Position numbers and translations under genes: made by a program. From positions 186,001-250,000 of the forward strand of contig NZ_BAAAFG010000016.1 in assembly GCF_039523415.1 (NCBI RefSeq): a DNA stretch of 64,000 nt. The letters run 5' to 3'. The notes beneath the pieces were generated by a model. That model was not told the origin of the DNA and ran no database searches. It was given only the letters and a program-made list of their open reading frames with translations. This document shows, in pieces, positions 51,364 to 59,397 of the stretch. The stretch's first letter is position 1, and each line of letters begins with the position of its first letter. This stretch comes from Gangjinia marincola. GTDB lineage: Bacteria > Bacteroidota > Bacteroidia > Flavobacteriales > Flavobacteriaceae.

Positions 51364-51885
51364 TTAACGAAATTTTAACAGCTGCGATTCCCGTTCTTGC
51401 ACAGCCATCATACTTTTTGTTGTTCCTCTTGCAGTTACATGAACGATATTCTGCTGATCTTCAAATAGATCCATGAGGACATGATTGGTGATACGTATAG
51501 CCGAAAATGGGTTCACTTTATTGACTTCTAAATAGACTACCAGTTGATCAGCCTCAATTTCGCTTCCAATATAATTTAATGTAACATCTTTATCATCTAC
51601 CTTAAGCTGAAGTTTTTGAGTGTAGTAGCGCACTAAAAGCCTTTCTGCGGAAGCATTTGAAGTTTCATCCTTCGTAAAGGATACTTCTTCTTCATAGCGT
51701 TGCCCCAGTACAGCCTCAATATCATCCAGAAATACTTTTGAAATGATCTGAAGCATTTTTTTTTCCTCTACATATTCTATTTCAGTCAGGCTTACATAAA
51801 ATTTATGCGCTGTAAATGAACTTACTATAAAGAGAAAGAAAACGGGTAAGAGAGTCTTCTTCAATAGTGTTATTTTTGACAACAT
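51364..51885 (-). CDS. DUF6702-like secreted protein
   Basis: A 173-residue protein from the start MLSKITLLKKTLL, with a signal peptide ending near SSFTAHKFY. The mature part is beta-rich with FYVSLTEIEYVEEKKMLQIISKVFLDDIEAVL, a pattern of a small flavobacterial family (DUF6702) usually encoded next to M1 peptidases, as here. Function is not known. A longer frame starting at 51933 overlaps the divergent gene and would bury the signal peptide, so the inner ATG was chosen. Confidence 0.8.
   Translation of the reverse strand: MLSKITLLKKTLLPVFFLFIVSSFTAHKFYVSLTEIEYVEEKKMLQIISKVFLDDIEAVLGQRYEEEVSFTKDETSNASAERLLVRYYTQKLQLKVDDKDVTLNYIGSEIEADQLVVYLEVNKVNPFSAIRITNHVLMDLFEDQQNIVHVTARGTTKSMMAVQERESQLLKFR
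51871..51878 (+). promoter_or_regulatory. -7 box of the BNR lipoprotein gene (TATTTTTG)
   Basis: Exact TAnnTTTG match, 24 bp before the ATG at 51903. It lies within the first codons of the divergent DUF6702 gene. No clear -33 box was found. Confidence 0.5.
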
Positions 51886-51902
51886 TACTATATTTTTTTT
51901 CG

Positions 51903-53222
51903 ATGAACAAATTTTTAATTGGTCTAAGCACATTCCTTGTTAGTCTCTCCTGCAAAACTCCAACCCCTACGGTAGAACAAAAAACAGTCCAAACTCAATT
52001 TGGCGAAAATGTCAAAATCTACGAATCCTCTTCATTTGATTTAGGCCCTTGTGAACCATCTATTTACATTAATCCACTCAATCCAGATGAGATTGTGGCG
52101 GGTAGCATCATTAACTTTGCGCATCGCAGTAAAGACGGCGGTAAAACCTGGATTACGGATCGACTTAGCTCCTCCTTGGGTGTATGGGGAGATCCTGTGA
52201 TTGTAGCTGATAAGCGCAATAATTTTTACTATTTTCATCTAAGCGATCCCGAAGGAACCAACTGGCAGAGTAAAAAAATCCTAGACCGCATCGTGGTGCA
52301 ACGAAGTGGTAATGCAGGAAAGACATTTTCATCTGGAACCGGCATTGGATTAAATTCACCTAAACAACAAGATAAGCCATGGGCTACGGTACATCCAGAC
52401 TCTAATCAGCTTTACGTTACCTGGACAGAATTTGATGCGTATGGAAGTTCAAATCCTAAGGATAATAGCCGCATCCTGTTTTCTACCTCACGTGATTATG
52501 GAGAGAACTGGACCAACGCGATAGCCATTAATCAAAAAATGGGAAATGCGCTAGATGGTGACTTAACGACAGAAGGTGCCGTGCCTGCCGTCGCTAAAGA
52601 CGGAACAATTTATGTCGCATGGGCCTATGATTACAAGATATGGTTTGATAAAAGTACAGATGATGGAAAAAGCTGGTTAGAAAACGACATTGTATTAGCA
52701 GAACAAAAAGCAGGCTGGAAATTTACCGTGCCCGGAATTAATCGTACCAACGGCATGCCGGTCACGATGGTAGATAATTCAAACGGACCACATCAAGGAA
52801 CCATTTACGTGAACTGGGCTGATCAAACTAATCCGGATGATACCAATGTTTATATATCTAAATCTGTTGATGGTGGTTTATCCTGGTCTTCGCCGAAGAA
52901 TATTCTCAATAATGACAACGGATCTCATCAATTTTTAACCTGGATGAGTGTGGACGAAAAAACGGGATTTGTGTATGTTCTTTTTTATGACCGAAGCCTA
53001 CAAGAAGGCAATAAAACTGATGTCATGCTAGCCGTATCGAAAGATGGCGGAGCGTCATTTACAAATACTATTATTTCTGAAACTTCTTTTGATCCCACGG
53101 AATGTTCATTTTTTGGAGATTATATTAATATTCACGCTTCCAACGGAATCGTTAGACCGATTTGGACACGATATGACAGTGGAAAATTGAGCGTTTGGAC
53201 GGCACTGATTGAAGAGAAATAA
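51903..53222 (+). CDS. BNR/Asp-box repeat lipoprotein (sialidase-like beta-propeller)
   Basis: A 439-residue lipoprotein (lipobox SLSC, C17 approx). Several Asp-box motifs of the S-x-D-x-G-x-T-W form are visible: HRSKDGGKTWI, STSRDYGENWT, DKSTDDGKSWL, SKSVDGGLSWS and AVSKDGGASFT, evenly spread, as in six-bladed sialidase-fold propellers. The catalytic arginine triad and Asp/Glu/Tyr of sialidases could not be confirmed, so enzymatic activity is open. Its start was set at MNKFLIGLS to give a proper signal peptide. Confidence 0.88.
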   Translation: MNKFLIGLSTFLVSLSCKTPTPTVEQKTVQTQFGENVKIYESSSFDLGPCEPSIYINPLNPDEIVAGSIINFAHRSKDGGKTWITDRLSSSLGVWGDPVIVADKRNNFYYFHLSDPEGTNWQSKKILDRIVVQRSGNAGKTFSSGTGIGLNSPKQQDKPWATVHPDSNQLYVTWTEFDAYGSSNPKDNSRILFSTSRDYGENWTNAIAINQKMGNALDGDLTTEGAVPAVAKDGTIYVAWAYDYKIWFDKSTDDGKSWLENDIVLAEQKAGWKFTVPGINRTNGMPVTMVDNSNGPHQGTIYVNWADQTNPDDTNVYISKSVDGGLSWSSPKNILNNDNGSHQFLTWMSVDEKTGFVYVLFYDRSLQEGNKTDVMLAVSKDGGASFTNTIISETSFDPTECSFFGDYINIHASNGIVRPIWTRYDSGKLSVWTALIEEK

Positions 53223-53227
53223 GGTAA

Positions 53228-53269
53228 GGTTAGAGGTTAGAGGTTAGAGGTTAGAGGTTAGAGGTTAGA
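53228..53269. repeat. Six tandem copies of GGTTAGA
   Basis: Perfect 7-bp tandem repeat, six units, starting 6 bp after the stop of the BNR lipoprotein gene in a 183-bp intergenic gap. Copy number of such repeats often varies between strains. Confidence 0.9.
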
Positions 53270-53405
53270 AAGTAAGTTGCTTTCTCATAAATCCAAAAGG
53301 ATTTTCATTGAAATTACTAAGATTAAAACTGTAGTAAAACCGGATAAGGCATCGAATAGATATCTTTAAGAAATGAAAACTGAAACTAATTTCTGTATTG
53401 GAAAG

Positions 53406-54167
53406 CTAGCTTTTAAGATATTCTCGGTAGGGTTCAATTTTAGCATCAAAAAACTCAATCAAGGCTAATACGTTCTGAAAACGAAGGTATTTATTGAGAT
53501 CTTTATCTTTTGCACAAAAATACAAGAACTCATCAACCTGTTCTTCTTTTAGTTCATACTGCTCTTTAAAATACCCTTCTGGAAATGCTTGTCTGGATCG
53601 AATAACCAACGTTTGCTGACGTTCATTTTCAAGTACTTTTTTTAGCATCTTCAATCTACCCGAGATTATATTAATCAGTAAATCCAAGGGGACTCCGCCC
53701 GAGGATGTTGTAGCGGTATATAATCGCCGTTCTGCTTGCGTAGGAACCGGTTTTGTGCGTTGGGGTAATCCCAGCGTTCCCGGAGTAATGGCAGGTGGAA
53801 GTGCAGCAATATCATCTCCCAGATTACCAGACAATCCGTATTTGTTTAATTTGACTTCAGGCAATTCGTTGACTTTTGGAGCGAGGTAAATGACATTCCG
53901 TGGGGCAGAAAGCATGGCACTGGTCACTTTAATTTCGTAAGTTTCGTACGGTAACGAAGAGAATAGTATTCGGTCGCCATCTTCCGCCGCAAGGCTAAAC
54001 TCTCCTTGTTGATTATTCGTCGTTCCTAACTGCTTCGTAATATTAACAATATTAATTTCAACCTTTTCAATTGAGTCTGCTACAATAACCCCACGAAACT
54101 GTTGTGCGTTAGTTTTAGCTACGACAAAGAAAAATGAGAGTACAAATACGATCTTATTATTTATCAT
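53406..54167 (-). CDS. Carboxypeptidase-regulatory-like domain protein, tandem copy A
   Basis: A 253-residue secreted protein. From MINNKIVFVLSFFF the signal peptide ends near TNAQQ. Residues 24-110 form a carboxypeptidase regulatory-like (beta-sandwich) domain: ADSIEKVEINIVNITKQLG, NNQQGEFSLAAEDGD, PYETYEIKVTSAML, VNELPEVKL. The rest is helical with a LPQRTKPVPTQAERRLYTATT segment. The 5' part is almost identical at DNA level to copy B. The start at 54167 overlaps the copy B stop by 11 bp, so translation is coupled. Confidence 0.85.
   Translation of the reverse strand: MINNKIVFVLSFFFVVAKTNAQQFRGVIVADSIEKVEINIVNITKQLGTTNNQQGEFSLAAEDGDRILFSSLPYETYEIKVTSAMLSAPRNVIYLAPKVNELPEVKLNKYGLSGNLGDDIAALPPAITPGTLGLPQRTKPVPTQAERRLYTATTSSGGVPLDLLINIISGRLKMLKKVLENERQQTLVIRSRQAFPEGYFKEQYELKEEQVDEFLYFCAKDKDLNKYLRFQNVLALIEFFDAKIEPYREYLKS
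53853..54084. repeat. Near-identical tract shared with 54625-54856 (copy in gene A)
   Basis: About 232 bp that match 54625-54856 at an offset of 772 bp with roughly seven differences, counted by eye. The tract covers the beta-sandwich domain only; flanking coding sequence is far more divergent. Confidence 0.85.
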
Positions 54168-54942
54168 ATTCTTTATGTCTAAGTGTGAAAAAATCAACCA
54201 GATCTAATTTATTTTTACGCAATAATGAAGCCGAAAAATCCTCATGTAGAAGACAATATTCTAAGAAAGGGATGATTTTTTCATCAGGGAGCTCTAATTC
54301 TAGTGTATAAAATGATTTAGGAAGAACATCTTTGATCCTCTCAAAATGCTCTTGCTCTATTTCATTTCTTCTCATTTTCGCCAACATCGCTAATCTGCCA
54401 GACATTATATTGATGATTGGATCAAGTGCCAAACTAAGTCCTGCTCCTCCTCCTGTTGATATTCCCCCCGCGGTTGTCGCAGTATATAATTTACGCTGGG
54501 CTTGTGTGGGAACGGGCTTGGTTCTTTGAGGAAGTCCTAGCTTTTTGGTATCTAATTCTGGATAAATTTCAATGAGATCAGCATCGTATTCAATAAAACC
54601 CCTTAAAGCTAAATCTGAGATATCTACTTCAGGCAGTTCGTTGACTTTTGGAGCGAGGTAAATAACATTCCGCGGGGCAGAAAGCATGGCACTGGTCACT
54701 TTAATTTCGTAAGTTTCGTACGGTAACGAAGAGAAAAGTATTTGGTCACCTTCTTCCGCCGCAAGGCTAAACTCTCCTTGTTGATTATTCGTCGTTCCTA
54801 ACTGCTTCGTAATATTAACAATATTAATTTCAACCTTTTCAATTGAGTCTGCTACGACTATTCCTCGCAATTCCTGGGATGCCACGCTAACAGAATGTAG
54901 TAGCGTTAAAATAAAATGGAGAAGAAAGAGCGTATATCTCAT
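54157..54942 (-). CDS. Carboxypeptidase-regulatory-like domain protein, tandem copy B
   Basis: A 261-residue secreted protein with signal peptide (MRYTLFLLHFILTLLHSVSVASQ) and the same N-terminal beta-sandwich domain as copy A, differing in a handful of residues over about 80. The C-terminal half diverges: it has the shared LPQRTKPVPTQAQRKLYTATT motif, a glycine-rich GGISTGGGAGLSL insert and a different helical tail. These domains are often found on outer-membrane-associated proteins; role unknown. Confidence 0.85.
   Translation of the reverse strand: MRYTLFLLHFILTLLHSVSVASQELRGIVVADSIEKVEINIVNITKQLGTTNNQQGEFSLAAEEGDQILFSSLPYETYEIKVTSAMLSAPRNVIYLAPKVNELPEVDISDLALRGFIEYDADLIEIYPELDTKKLGLPQRTKPVPTQAQRKLYTATTAGGISTGGGAGLSLALDPIINIMSGRLAMLAKMRRNEIEQEHFERIKDVLPKSFYTLELELPDEKIIPFLEYCLLHEDFSASLLRKNKLDLVDFFTLRHKEYDK
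54625..54856. repeat. Near-identical tract shared with 53853-54084 (copy in gene B)
   Basis: Partner of the tract in gene A, same orientation. Direct repeats of this length could recombine and delete the segment between them, fusing the two genes. Confidence 0.85.
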
Positions 54943-55011
54943 AAATATAAATGTAGCGCTAATGGCTAAAATCTATATATAAAGACGGTGCAGAAACATT
55001 AACGTTACAGT

Positions 55012-55791
55012 CTAATCCATGGATTTTTTGAATACTTTGCTTTGCTTAATCAAAAAATCAACTAGTTTGAGACTCTTTCCTTTATTCATCATGCGTTTTG
55101 TAAGCCCATTGTCTTCAAGAAAGATTATAAATTCTGGTATTTTCTCTTCCTCGATGTTAAGGTAATTTTTAAAGAAGTCATCATCAATTATCCTTCTAAG
55201 ATCAGTACTTAAGTCTACGTATTTTTTGTTTGGATTATACCGATCCTTTACTAATGCGTTAAATATATTAAGGAATCGAATACTGGCAGCTTGCTCTTGC
55301 GTATCCATGGATAAAATTTCGGGAGAAGTCTGATCATCTGGTAAAAAATCGGTTTCCATACTATACACAACATCAAACGTATTACCGGTTACCGGTGCTT
55401 CAATGGGCGTAGTTTCAATACGTTGTGCATCTACACTAATATCACCAGTAAGATCGTATTTTCTTACGACGACCTCTGGTAATTCATTAACATCATCATA
55501 AAGATAAACGGTAATTTTTTTATTGTTGATGACGCGTTCGTTAAGAGCTACATCAAATTTCTCGTATTGAACGCCTCTAAAGAGTAGTATATCCCCTTTT
55601 CTTCCCGCAATGATAAATGATCCGTCATTTAAAGATATTGTCCCTCGTTGAGAAGTCGCATTGTAAATTTCAATACCACCGGCATCATCCCCTACTGGTA
55701 CTATGATCTGACCATTTATAAGAACTCTGTTGTCCTGAGAAAAAGTCAAAACAGAACTTAAAAGTATGAGGAATAAAAGAACATTTTTCAT
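55012..55791 (-). CDS. Carboxypeptidase-regulatory-like domain protein, divergent copy C
   Basis: A 259-residue secreted protein starting MKNVLLFLILLSSVLTFSQ. It shares the layout of copies A and B: a beta-sandwich with NATSQRGTISLNDGSFIIAGRKGDILLFRGVQYEKFDV and DVNELPEVVVRKYDLTGDIS (paralleling KLNKYGLSGNLGDD in copy A), then a helical tail. Amino acid similarity is low apart from the NELPEV motif. Ends about 70 bp upstream of copy B, so all three may form one transcript. Confidence 0.82.
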   Translation of the reverse strand: MKNVLLFLILLSSVLTFSQDNRVLINGQIIVPVGDDAGGIEIYNATSQRGTISLNDGSFIIAGRKGDILLFRGVQYEKFDVALNERVINNKKITVYLYDDVNELPEVVVRKYDLTGDISVDAQRIETTPIEAPVTGNTFDVVYSMETDFLPDDQTSPEILSMDTQEQAASIRFLNIFNALVKDRYNPNKKYVDLSTDLRRIIDDDFFKNYLNIEEEKIPEFIIFLEDNGLTKRMMNKGKSLKLVDFLIKQSKVFKKSMD

Positions 55792-55905
55792 GACAAATCG
55801 TTTTGAGTAAATTAACGATGCCACAACATAAAAACCTTCCAATTTTATGTTAAAAAACATCACGGAATAAATTAGAAAAGCTTCTTCTTAAATTTGAGTG
55901 AAAAC

Positions 55906-55956
55906 AATACTATTGTAGTCTCAATTAGACTAAATAATACTATTTTAGTTTCAAAT
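55906..55956. promoter_or_regulatory. Direct repeat and palindrome upstream of clpP
   Basis: AATACTATTGTAGTCTCAATT (55906-55926, shown in part as a 21-bp unit) recurs with three changes at 55936-55956. Overlapping the first unit is the palindrome TAGTCT-N5-AGACTA at 55916-55932. The site ends 12 bp before the clpP ATG, in the position of an operator. Confidence 0.5.
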
Positions 55957-55968
55957 ACACAAAAATTG

Positions 55969-56526
55969 ATGAAGACATCGAATAATAAAACACAAGATTT
56001 AATTGAAAAGTCATTGCTGGAAAAACGCCAGGTTTTTTTATGGGGTATGGTTGATGACAAAACCGCCAAGCACGTGGTTGACCGCCTCATGTACTTAGAT
56101 GCGCAGGGAAATGAAGAAATTCAATTTTTTATCAATAGCCCTGGAGGTTATGTGACTTCGGGATTTTCTATGTACGATACGATCATGAGTCTTAAAAGTC
56201 CGGTTTCTACTATCTGTACTGGTTTGGCGGCATCTATGGGTTCGGTATTACTTTCTGCAGGAAAAAAAGGACGTCGATTCATTCAACCTCACGCAAAAGT
56301 TATGATCCATCAACCTAGTGGCGGGGCTCAAGGGCAGGCTTCTAATATTGAAATTCAGGCTGCTGAAATTCTTAAAACCAGAGAAATCATTGCGAATATC
56401 TACGTTAAAAATTGCGGACAGGATTTTGATAAAGTAATGAAGGATTTCAATCGCGATTACTGGATGGATGCTAACGAATCATTGGAATACGGGATTGTTG
56501 ATGGGATCTATCAACCTAACAACTAA
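55969..56526 (+). CDS. clpP: ATP-dependent Clp protease proteolytic subunit
   Basis: A 185-residue ClpP-type serine protease. The triad is S89 (GLAASMGS), H114 (VMIHQPSG) and D163 (NRDYW). FFINSPGG is the oxyanion-forming segment. It is shorter than the main ClpP of ~195-225 residues and is not next to clpX or tig, so it is likely an accessory ClpP paralogue. The start MKTSNNKTQD at 55969 was chosen; a longer frame from 55894 would read through the upstream repeats. Confidence 0.93.
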   Translation: MKTSNNKTQDLIEKSLLEKRQVFLWGMVDDKTAKHVVDRLMYLDAQGNEEIQFFINSPGGYVTSGFSMYDTIMSLKSPVSTICTGLAASMGSVLLSAGKKGRRFIQPHAKVMIHQPSGGAQGQASNIEIQAAEILKTREIIANIYVKNCGQDFDKVMKDFNRDYWMDANESLEYGIVDGIYQPNN

Positions 56527-56543
56527 ACTAACAGGCTTACGTC

Positions 56544-56834
56544 ATGACTATAGAACACAAAGAGACCGATGATCGCGGGATATTTTACATCAAGCATGAT
56601 TCGACCGTAATTTCAGAACTCACTTATATAAGAGATAAAGATCGTAAGGGAGTTATAGTCATTGATCATACTGAGACTAAAATCCCAAAAGAAGGTAGAG
56701 GCTACGCATCAAAACTTGTAGAAAGAGCTGTAGAATACGCCCGTGAAAAGTCCTTAAAAATTGATCCTCTTTGTCCTTTTGCCGAAATTAAATTTGAAGA
56801 AAATGATGAGTATCAAGATGTAAGAGCATCATGA
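56544..56834 (+). CDS. GNAT-fold N-acetyltransferase-like protein (YjdJ type), second copy
   Basis: A 96-residue minimal GNAT protein, same small family and same length as the one at 35833. VIVIDHTETKIPKEGRGYASKLVERAVEYAREKSLKIDPLCPFAEIKF shows the acetyl-CoA loop EGRGYASKL and the DPLCPF signature. Substrate unknown. It lies 17 bp after clpP and overlaps the next acetyltransferase by 4 bp (ATGA), so three acetyltransferase domains are made from one transcript. Confidence 0.88.
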   Translation: MTIEHKETDDRGIFYIKHDSTVISELTYIRDKDRKGVIVIDHTETKIPKEGRGYASKLVERAVEYAREKSLKIDPLCPFAEIKFEENDEYQDVRAS

Positions 56835-57772
56835 AAAAAATCATTACTACTCCCAGACTTTACCTAAGAGAATTTATTTCTGAAGATGCTGAGGCATTCT
56901 ACCGCCTTAACCTGGATGAAGAAGTAATTAGGTATACGGGAGACAAACCCTTTGCATCGATTGAAGAAGCCAGAGATTTTATTCTAAAGTATACTGCCTA
57001 TCAGGATTACGGCATTGGTCGATGGGCAGTGGTTCTTAAAGAAACCAATGAATTTATTGGGTTTTGCGGACTAAAATATCTTCGAGAAAAACGGTATGTT
57101 GAAGTAGGTTTTAGACTTTTGAAGCATTTTTGGAGTAAAGGATACGCAAAAGAAGCAGCTACTGCAGCAGTAGAATATGGATTTTCTACTAAAGTTTATC
57201 CTAGCATCTATGCACATACAGATGTTCGCAACACAGGGTCTGCCGCTGTCTTAGAAAAAATCGGTTTCACCCTTCAAAAAGAAATTATTTATGATGGTGT
57301 AGAAGCTTTTTTATTTAAAAAAGATAATCCCTACTTATCGATAAAAGCTGTAGATAGTAAGGAGACGTATCCTGTGCGTCACCCTGTACTTAGGAAAGGT
57401 CGACCCATTGAGGATTGTGCTTTTGAGGGCGACGATGAAATAACCACATTACATCTCGCATTATTTTTTAAAGAAAGAATGATTGGTGTTATTACCTTGA
57501 TTGACAGACGTAATCCAACGCTACCGTTTGGACGTCAATATCAATTACGAGGAATGGCTATCATAGAAGAATATCAACGAAAAGGATTAGGAAATTTACT
57601 CCTCAAAGAAAGCGAGATTAGATTAACAAAAGCGCTCACCAATATTATCTGGTTTAATGCGCGTGAAAAAGCCATTCCATTCTATGAGCGCGCCGGTTAC
57701 AAAACTATAGGAGAGCGTTTTGAGATTGAAGGTATTGGAATGCATCATTGTATGGTGCGAACACTCTATTAA
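56831..57772 (+). CDS. Protein with two GNAT acetyltransferase domains
   Basis: A 313-residue protein. Residues 1-165 are a RimJ/RimL-like GNAT domain: TTPRLYLREFISEDAEAF, IGRWAVVLKETNEFIGFCGLKYL, YVEVGFRLLKHFWSKGYAKEA and the C-terminal HTDVRNTGSAAVLEKIGF. Residues 175-313 are a second GNAT domain with MAIIEEYQRKGLGNLLLKESE as the acetyl-CoA loop (RKGLGN) and FYERAGYKTIGERF. Fusion of two unlike GNAT domains is unusual. No frameshift is seen at the joint; the substrate is unknown. Confidence 0.88.
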   Translation: MKKIITTPRLYLREFISEDAEAFYRLNLDEEVIRYTGDKPFASIEEARDFILKYTAYQDYGIGRWAVVLKETNEFIGFCGLKYLREKRYVEVGFRLLKHFWSKGYAKEAATAAVEYGFSTKVYPSIYAHTDVRNTGSAAVLEKIGFTLQKEIIYDGVEAFLFKKDNPYLSIKAVDSKETYPVRHPVLRKGRPIEDCAFEGDDEITTLHLALFFKERMIGVITLIDRRNPTLPFGRQYQLRGMAIIEEYQRKGLGNLLLKESEIRLTKALTNIIWFNAREKAIPFYERAGYKTIGERFEIEGIGMHHCMVRTLY

Positions 57773-57774
57773 TA

Positions 57775-58524
57775 ATGGATAGAAGAAAATTTATTACCTC
57801 AACCACTGCCTTATCCGTTATGAGCTTGATGCCCTTATCGGGATTTTCATTTCCAGGCCTTAGCGAATTCTCAAAAGATGAACTCATGGGCAAGGCTGAT
57901 ATCAAACTCTATGGTTCTAATAAAATAAGATTGCGTAAAGATGCTTTTGGTGCTTATATAATGATGTACAAAGCAGCAAAACAAAAAGGGATTACCATCC
58001 AGGCGGTGTCCAGCTATAGATCCTTTGAGGATCAAAAACGTATCTGGACCAACAAATACAATCGATTTACAGCACAGGGAATGAATCCATTGGAAGCAAT
58101 GAACAAAATCATTGAATACAGCACAATTCCCGGCACATCTCGTCACCATTGGGGTACAGATATCGACATCATCATGGGAGATACTGGTATCACCGATGAT
58201 GTACTCCAAGAAAAACATTTTGAAGAAGGAGGGGCATTTTATGAACTCAAACAATGGCTAACTAAATTTGCCACTACCTTTGGTTTTGAAGAAGTATACA
58301 CAAACCAGACCCAACGAAAAGGATTTAAGTATGAGCCGTGGCATTTTAGTTATTCACCGACCTCTAAGCCAATGTTAAAGGCATACCGCAATTTAGATGT
58401 ATTTTCTGTATTATCTACAGAAGATTTCGCAGGATCAGAACATTTCACCACTGATTTTTTGACCCGGTATATCAATGAAAATATCATGGATATCAATCCG
58501 GTATTACTTCCGGAAAAAGATTAA
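57775..58524 (+). CDS. M15 family D-alanyl-D-alanine carboxypeptidase
   Basis: A 249-residue peptidoglycan peptidase of the VanY/DacB-like M15B group. The zinc site is visible in TSRHHWGTDIDI (H124, D131) and EPWHFSY. The N-terminus MDRRKFITSTTALSVMSL looks like a twin-arginine signal with a short hydrophobic stretch, so export by the Tat system is possible; TatA is in this window at 48574. The start codon lies 2 bp after the preceding stop, so it joins the clpP-GNAT unit. Confidence 0.9.
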   Translation: MDRRKFITSTTALSVMSLMPLSGFSFPGLSEFSKDELMGKADIKLYGSNKIRLRKDAFGAYIMMYKAAKQKGITIQAVSSYRSFEDQKRIWTNKYNRFTAQGMNPLEAMNKIIEYSTIPGTSRHHWGTDIDIIMGDTGITDDVLQEKHFEEGGAFYELKQWLTKFATTFGFEEVYTNQTQRKGFKYEPWHFSYSPTSKPMLKAYRNLDVFSVLSTEDFAGSEHFTTDFLTRYINENIMDINPVLLPEKD

Positions 58525-58558
58525 CGCATTACTAAAAACTCCTTAAAATAGATTACGT

Positions 58559-59326
58559 ATGAGAAGAGGAAGTTGGAAATTTAGAATACTTATTGGATTG
58601 GCGATTGTAGCCTTTGCCTTTATAAGGCGCTGCAGTAATCAAACTGAAAATCCCTACACCGGTCGTGTTCAAAATATAAGCATGACAACTCAAGAGGAAA
58701 TTCAAATTGGACTGGCACATGCTCCCACTATGGCAGAACAACACGGGGGATTGCATCCAGATAATACAGTACAAGCTTACGTTGATGCCATTGGAAAAAA
58801 ACTGGTTCAATCTACCATCGCAAAAGAATCACCATATCCATATGATTTTCATGTACTGGCAGATGATAGAACCGTTAATGCATTTGCTTTACCCGGCGGA
58901 CAAATTTTTATCACCTACGCTTTACTCTCGCGATTACAAAATGAAGATCAGGTTGCGGGAGTTCTCGGTCATGAAATTGGTCATGTGCTTGGTAAACACT
59001 CTGCAGAGCGCATTGCAGAAAGTCAATACTGGCAGACACTATCCCAAGGTGCCCAAGTTGGCGCAGATGCCGGCGGACTCGTAACGGGTATTGGTCAAAA
59101 TACACTTTTAAAAAACGGTCGTGATGACGAATTAGAAAGTGATAATTTAGGCGTTCTCTTTATGATTAGAGCGGGTTACGATCCCTATGCTATGATTGAA
59201 GTGATGAAAATTCTCAAAGCAGCAGCAGGTCCAAATCGTGCGCCAGAATTTCAAAATACACATCCAGATCCTGATAATCGCATTGAAAAGATTGAAGAGG
59301 CGATCAAAGAATATGAGGCTGCATAA
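58559..59326 (+). CDS. M48 family metallopeptidase
   Basis: A 255-residue membrane-anchored zinc protease (one N-terminal helix, about 8-23). HEIGH at 138-142 is the zinc-binding HExxH, and the third ligand is in the later DDELESDNLGV motif. NAFALPGGQIFITYALLSRL is the family signature. It resembles BepA/LoiP-type periplasmic peptidases involved in outer membrane quality control. It is followed by a terminator, and lies 34 bp after the M15 gene. Confidence 0.92.
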   Translation: MRRGSWKFRILIGLAIVAFAFIRRCSNQTENPYTGRVQNISMTTQEEIQIGLAHAPTMAEQHGGLHPDNTVQAYVDAIGKKLVQSTIAKESPYPYDFHVLADDRTVNAFALPGGQIFITYALLSRLQNEDQVAGVLGHEIGHVLGKHSAERIAESQYWQTLSQGAQVGADAGGLVTGIGQNTLLKNGRDDELESDNLGVLFMIRAGYDPYAMIEVMKILKAAAGPNRAPEFQNTHPDPDNRIEKIEEAIKEYEAA

Positions 59327-59354
59327 AAAAAGCCCTGATATTCATCAAGGCTTT
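59325..59354. terminator. Terminator between the M48 and ankyrin genes
   Basis: AAAGCC-TGAT (59329-59339) pairs with ATCA-GGCTTT (59344-59354) with one mismatch and a 4-nt loop; an A-tract precedes it. It overlaps the M48 stop codon and may act on both convergent genes. Confidence 0.7.
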
Positions 59355-59397
59355 GTAGAATTTGGCTAATTCTAATTAAACTGTGAAAACGTTAGAT

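Noticed and set aside
51903..53222. Naming the BNR lipoprotein a sialidase
   Set aside because: Asp boxes occur in many propellers; the catalytic arginines and nucleophilic tyrosine of sialidases could not be identified.
53228..53269. CRISPR or telomere-like array
   Set aside because: The 7-bp units are contiguous without spacers, and a single short array inside a chromosome is a simple tandem repeat.
57871..58254. 127-codon minus-strand frame inside the M15 peptidase gene
   Set aside because: Antisense shadow; translation has runs of Cys and Phe with no family pattern, and the plus-strand gene has clear zinc-binding motifs.
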